This document shows, piece after piece, positions 4,335-7,518 of a DNA stretch of 7,518 nt. Where the stretch lies: positions 1 to 7,518 of the forward strand of contig DMZT01000029.1 of NCBI GenBank assembly GCA_003484865.1, read 5' to 3'. The first letter of the stretch is position 1. Every line of letters starts with the position of its first letter. Both the position numbers and the translations under genes were made by a program. The notes beneath the pieces are model-generated. The model had not been told where the DNA came from. It worked only from the letters and a program-made list of their open reading frames with translations, and made no database searches. Origin of the DNA: Stenotrophomonas sp. (lineage in GTDB: Bacteria; Pseudomonadota; Gammaproteobacteria; Xanthomonadales; Xanthomonadaceae).

Positions 4335-7300
4335 CACTGTCGCTTCGTCGTCGCAGCATCGAGGCGGGCGCGCTGCTCGATGCTCAGCTCGCCCATGCCG
4401 ACCACCTGCACCACGCTGTCTGGGTCGTAGCGGTCCTCGTGCTTCGGCGGTGCCACGCTGCTGGTTTCGCTGCCGAAGCCCAGCACCTGCACGCTGATGG
4501 TGGAGGGACGGGTTTGCTGGGTCTGGCGCTTGACCATCTCCTGCGCCGCCTGCACCGCGGTGTTCGCCGCCGCGCTGGCCGAGGTCAACGCACTGACGTT
4601 GACCGCCGCGACCACCGGAATGCCCACTGCCTTGCCCTGCACCTGGATGTTGTCGGCATTGAGCACCTGCAGCGCGGCCAGGTTGACGTTGCCCGAGACG
4701 CGGATGCCGGCCTCGCCTGCATCGATGGTGCCCAGCGGCGCGATCAGGTCGATGTCGCCGGGCGGAATCTCCGCGATCGGGTTGAGGGTGGCGATGCCCG
4801 CACCGGTATTGGGGGTGTTCGGCGACAGCGCGACGTTGCCGACGGTGTCGTAGACGCGGCGCTGCGGGGTGTAGACCACCGTGGTCTTGCTGCCGCGGCC
4901 GGCATTGATGTCGCCCTCGGCCGACCACGCCAGGATGTTGCCGCCGAAGGTGGTGAAGATGCGGCTCTGCCCGAGCAGCAGGCTGCCGCGCGAGTAGATG
5001 TTGATGTCACCCTCGCCCTGGGTGAGCACACCGGAACCGGCCCCCGGCAGGAAGCCACCATCCACGCCCACCAGGGTGCGACCGCCGGGCACCAGCAGAT
5101 GGATGTCGCCGCCGAAATCGGTGTGGATACCGGCGTCGTTGACACGGTAGTAGCGCACCCCGGTGGTGGGGCGGCCGGCGGCAATCCAGTCCGCTTCGCT
5201 CAGGTAGGTCTGACCCGGCTTCGGGCGCCGGCCCGCCGCCGATTCGAGCACGCCCTCGTAGTACAGCGCACTGCTGAACATGGTCAGGTCGCCCTGGTAG
5301 GCGATCTCGCCCCCCTTGGCATCCTTGGTCGGCAGCAGCGTGGCGATCGCCTCGCGGCCACGCAGATAGCTGCCTTCGCGCGGTCCGTCGACGGCGGTGT
5401 ACTCACGGCCGGCGGCCTTCAGCTCCGCGTAGTACACGTTGCGCAGGAAGGCGCTCTGCTGCTCGGCGGGCAGCGCGGCGAAGAAAGCCTGCGCGTCCAT
5501 GCTGGCGGCGTCGAAGTGCAGGCCGCGTCCGTTGGCACCTCCGAAGCGGCCGGTCAGCCAATTGACCAGGTGCAGTTGGCTCTCCAGCTTGAACTCCCGG
5601 GCGAGGTCGCGGCTGGCGGCCGTGCCGCCGCTGGCCACCGCCGTGGCGTGCGCCTGGTCCAGGGCCTGCTGCTGTTGTGCCAGGAACGCGGCGGCACCGG
5701 CCTCATCGCCGCCGTAGCCGAACTGCGCCTGCAGCCATTGCGCCAGCGACACCGCGCCGCCGTAGACACGGACCACCTTGCCGTCCTGATCGCCCAGCGC
5801 GCGGCCGGGATCGGCGAGGTTGGCCGCATCCAGATAGCGTGCGGCGAAGGCGTTCCAATCCGCGCCGTGCTCGCCAAGACCGGCCGCCACCGCGATGCTG
5901 GCGCCGCTGCTGCGGTCGCCGGGCGTGGCGCCGGTGACCGGTCCCAGGCTGCGCAGTTCGCCCTTGTCGGCCATGTACACGTCGCGCCCGGCGCTGATGT
6001 CGAGCAACCCTGGGCCGGCGACGTAGAACGTGCTGAAGCGGATGTCGCGCCCGGCCTGCACGACCGACACGTCATCGGCACTGGTATGCACGATCAGGTT
6101 GCCGCGTGCGGTACCGCTGGCGATCGCCGTGGGCCGGGGCTCGGCGGCAGGATCGCCGCGGTTGATGGTGCCCATCCAGCCCAGCGCACCATCGGCATTG
6201 CCAAACACCGTGCCGACGTTGTCGAAGGCACCCAGCGGAGTGCCCGAGTTGACGATGTCCCGGCCGGCACGGATGGCGACGGCACCACCACCGTCGTACC
6301 AGGTGTTGGTGATATTGGTGGTGACACCGTTGTTGAAGACGCCGTACTGGGTATCGACCACGCTGCCGCTGCGCAGCCCGACCAGGTCGCCGTGGAGCGC
6401 GTAGTAGCGCGAAGGCGTCTGGCCCACGTGCACGTAACCGGACGCGGTCGGCGAAGTGAAGGAGAACAGCGGATAGATCTGCAGGGAGCCGTTGGCGCGT
6501 TCGCCTGAGATCAGCACGCTGGGCGCCAGGGCGCCGGTACTGACGTTGTGCAGGAATTGACGCCCGTACCACATCTCCTGCCCCAGCCCGACGAAGCCGG
6601 GATTCCAGGGATTGGGCAACGCGGTCGGGTCTGCGCCGGAGGTGCCGAAGCCGGTGCCGTTGGCGTAGATCGAGCCGGCCGCGAGCAGTTCCAGTTGACC
6701 GGTGCCCTGTGCGTCGAACTGCCCGTTCACCGGCGACGGCGCCAGTACCACGCCCGCCACGAAGTCCTCGTTGTTGGTGCCGGCGGTCGGGGCCGTGCGG
6801 GCGCGACCGTAGTAGATGCTGCCGCTGGCAGCCACCGCGCGCAGGACCGACGGATACACGTGATTGCCGTCGGTCGCCCGGGCGTCGGTGCCAGCGTTGC
6901 GGTCCTGCATCGCCAGCGACGGCGTCAGGTTGCCGCCGGCGGCCATCAGGTCCACCGCGGTGGACGGGGTCCACAGCGAGAACCAGCTCCAGCCGCCGTC
7001 CTGGTAAGTGTTGCCGCCCACGCTGAAGGGGGTGCCATTGTTGAACTGGGCGACGCGCCCCGGATCGGAGACGGTGCCCAGCACCAGGTCGCCACGCGCA
7101 TCCAGACGGGCGCCGGCATCACCGAGCACCAGCACCGGCCCACCGGCTGCGGTAGCGGCCGTTGCGGTGTACACGTCATAGGGACGCGACTCCTTGGCAT
7201 CCTGGCGCTTTCCGTAGCGCAGTTCCACACCACCCACAGAACCGGCTTCCAGCCGCAGTGCCCCGCGCAGGTTGGTGAAGCTGCCGTTGACGTCCAGTCG

Positions 7301-7518
7301 CTGCGCGTCGTTGACGGTGATTTCGTTGGCCACCGGGGCGCTGTTGCTGCCCGTGAAGGAGCGCAGCGCGGGGTCGGCATTGAGGCCGCCGCCGATGCGG
7401 ATGTCCAGATCGCCGCCGCCGGTCTGTACCAGCGCGCCATCGGCGCCGACCCTGCCGGTGCTGGCAACGGCCAGGTTCAGGCCCGTGCTGCGGGTGATGT
7501 ACGCCGCGCCATGGTCGC
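4334..7518 (-). CDS. TpsA exoprotein, filamentous-haemagglutinin family with DUF3739-like C-terminal part (5' end outside window)
   Basis: The frame is open from the right edge (first full codon at 7516) to TGA 4336-4334, giving 1060 residues of what must be a much longer surface adhesin; the signal peptide and N-terminal TPS domain lie outside the window. The visible part is built of short repeating beta-helix rungs rich in Gly, Asp, Asn, Val and Ala, such as GGGDLDIRIGGG, AGRDIRFST, SAGRDVYMAD, GEGDINIYSRGSLLLGQSR, EGDINAGRGSKTTV, GDIDLIAPLGTIDAGEAGIR and VNLAALQVLNADNIQVQG. About 5875-5326 is a non-repetitive, probably helical segment with Gln runs and Leu/Ala-rich patterns (FLAQQQQALDQAHA, FFAALPAEQQSAFLRNVYYA, YLRGREAIATLL). 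This plus the final rungs (about 5130-4640) recalls the DUF3739 family, noted for its link to VreARI signalling. The last ~100 residues are an Ala/Gln-rich, then charged tail. It would cross the outer membrane through the TpsB encoded next and stay on, or be shed from, the surface. No frameshift was seen. The adhesin class is firm; the DUF3739 call is from memory of its motifs. Confidence 0.93.
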   Translation of the reverse strand, partial: DHGAAYITRSTGLNLAVASTGRVGADGALVQTGGGDLDIRIGGGLNADPALRSFTGSNSAPVANEITVNDAQRLDVNGSFTNLRGALRLEAGSVGGVELRYGKRQDAKESRPYDVYTATAATAAGGPVLVLGDAGARLDARGDLVLGTVSDPGRVAQFNNGTPFSVGGNTYQDGGWSWFSLWTPSTAVDLMAAGGNLTPSLAMQDRNAGTDARATDGNHVYPSVLRAVAASGSIYYGRARTAPTAGTNNEDFVAGVVLAPSPVNGQFDAQGTGQLELLAAGSIYANGTGFGTSGADPTALPNPWNPGFVGLGQEMWYGRQFLHNVSTGALAPSVLISGERANGSLQIYPLFSFTSPTASGYVHVGQTPSRYYALHGDLVGLRSGSVVDTQYGVFNNGVTTNITNTWYDGGGAVAIRAGRDIVNSGTPLGAFDNVGTVFGNADGALGWMGTINRGDPAAEPRPTAIASGTARGNLIVHTSADDVSVVQAGRDIRFSTFYVAGPGLLDISAGRDVYMADKGELRSLGPVTGATPGDRSSGASIAVAAGLGEHGADWNAFAARYLDAANLADPGRALGDQDGKVVRVYGGAVSLAQWLQAQFGYGGDEAGAAAFLAQQQQALDQAHATAVASGGTAASRDLAREFKLESQLHLVNWLTGRFGGANGRGLHFDAASMDAQAFFAALPAEQQSAFLRNVYYAELKAAGREYTAVDGPREGSYLRGREAIATLLPTKDAKGGEIAYQGDLTMFSSALYYEGVLESAAGRRPKPGQTYLSEADWIAAGRPTTGVRYYRVNDAGIHTDFGGDIHLLVPGGRTLVGVDGGFLPGAGSGVLTQGEGDINIYSRGSLLLGQSRIFTTFGGNILAWSAEGDINAGRGSKTTVVYTPQRRVYDTVGNVALSPNTPNTGAGIATLNPIAEIPPGDIDLIAPLGTIDAGEAGIRVSGNVNLAALQVLNADNIQVQGKAVGIPVVAAVNVSALTSASAAANTAVQAAQEMVKRQTQQTRPSTISVQVLGFGSETSSVAPPKHEDRYDPDSVVQVVGMGELSIEQRARLDAATTKRQ

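Noticed and set aside
4335..4928. Upstream extension of the small bridge ORF inside tpsA (total frame 248 codons)
   Set aside because: This part lies in another frame of the tpsA C-terminus and reads as Arg/Gly/Gln-rich shadow; only the stretch from 4334 onward could be a gene.
4256..6508. Long plus-strand open frame (750 codons) opposite tpsA
   Set aside because: Shadow of the tpsA coding frame; low-complexity Arg/Gly/Ala/His composition, no domain and no ribosome binding site context.
4334..7518. CRISPR-like or tandem DNA repeats suggested by recurring Gly-Asp motifs
   Set aside because: The recurrence is at protein level (beta-helix rungs with diverged codons); no exact repeated DNA units with regular spacing were seen.

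Overview
The window is one tightly packed, minus-strand gene block from a GC-rich Gram-negative bacterium. Codons end mostly in G or C, and the gene types (filamentous-haemagglutinin-family exoprotein, TpsB transporter, ExbB/ExbD/TonB) fit a gammaproteobacterium. Xanthomonadaceae such as Stenotrophomonas or Xanthomonas, or a pseudomonad, seem likeliest to me, but this is a judgement from composition and gene content, not a database match. Genes are described in their direction of transcription, from the right edge of the window to the left.

Layout. (1) 7518-4334: the C-terminal ~1060 residues of a very large two-partner-secretion exoprotein (TpsA). It is open to the right edge, and its C-terminal part resembles the DUF3739 family, whose members are described as associated with the VreARI cell-surface signalling system. 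(2) 4334-4182: a possible 50-codon ORF joined to both neighbours by 1-nt TGATG stop/start overlaps, with a strong G/C-rich hairpin inside it. (3) About 4182-2555: the outer-membrane TpsB transporter (ShlB/FhaC type). Its signal peptide is readable in frame but has no ordinary start codon; the best-placed ATG, with a ribosome binding site, is one base out of frame. (4) 2517-706: an unusual fusion of signal peptide, DUF2341, LamG-like domain and a three-helix MotA/TolQ/ExbB proton-channel domain. (5) 695-282: ExbD. (6) 277 to the left edge: the N-terminus of TonB (GTG start, membrane anchor, proline tract), cut off by the contig end. Bases 1-15 are not genomic: they match the end of the Illumina TruSeq adapter.

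How the genes may work together. TpsA would cross the inner membrane by Sec and the outer membrane through TpsB. Classical two-partner secretion needs no energy input at the outer membrane, yet here the pair sits in the same block as a complete ExbB-ExbD-TonB energy-transducing set whose ExbB carries a large periplasmic ligand-binding-like region. The inference is a proton-motive-force-linked or signal-sensing two-partner secretion system. A related arrangement exists, from memory, around the Pseudomonas aeruginosa pdtA/pdtB locus (PA0690-PA0695). Both the ExbB-like protein (Glu to Ala in TM3) and TonB (no His in its membrane anchor) lack protonatable residues considered hallmarks of the canonical system, so the motor may work differently.

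No tRNA, rRNA, CRISPR array, insertion sequence or intrinsic terminator was seen. The promoter of the block is probably upstream of tpsA, outside the window. No stretch longer than 300 bases lacks a gene.
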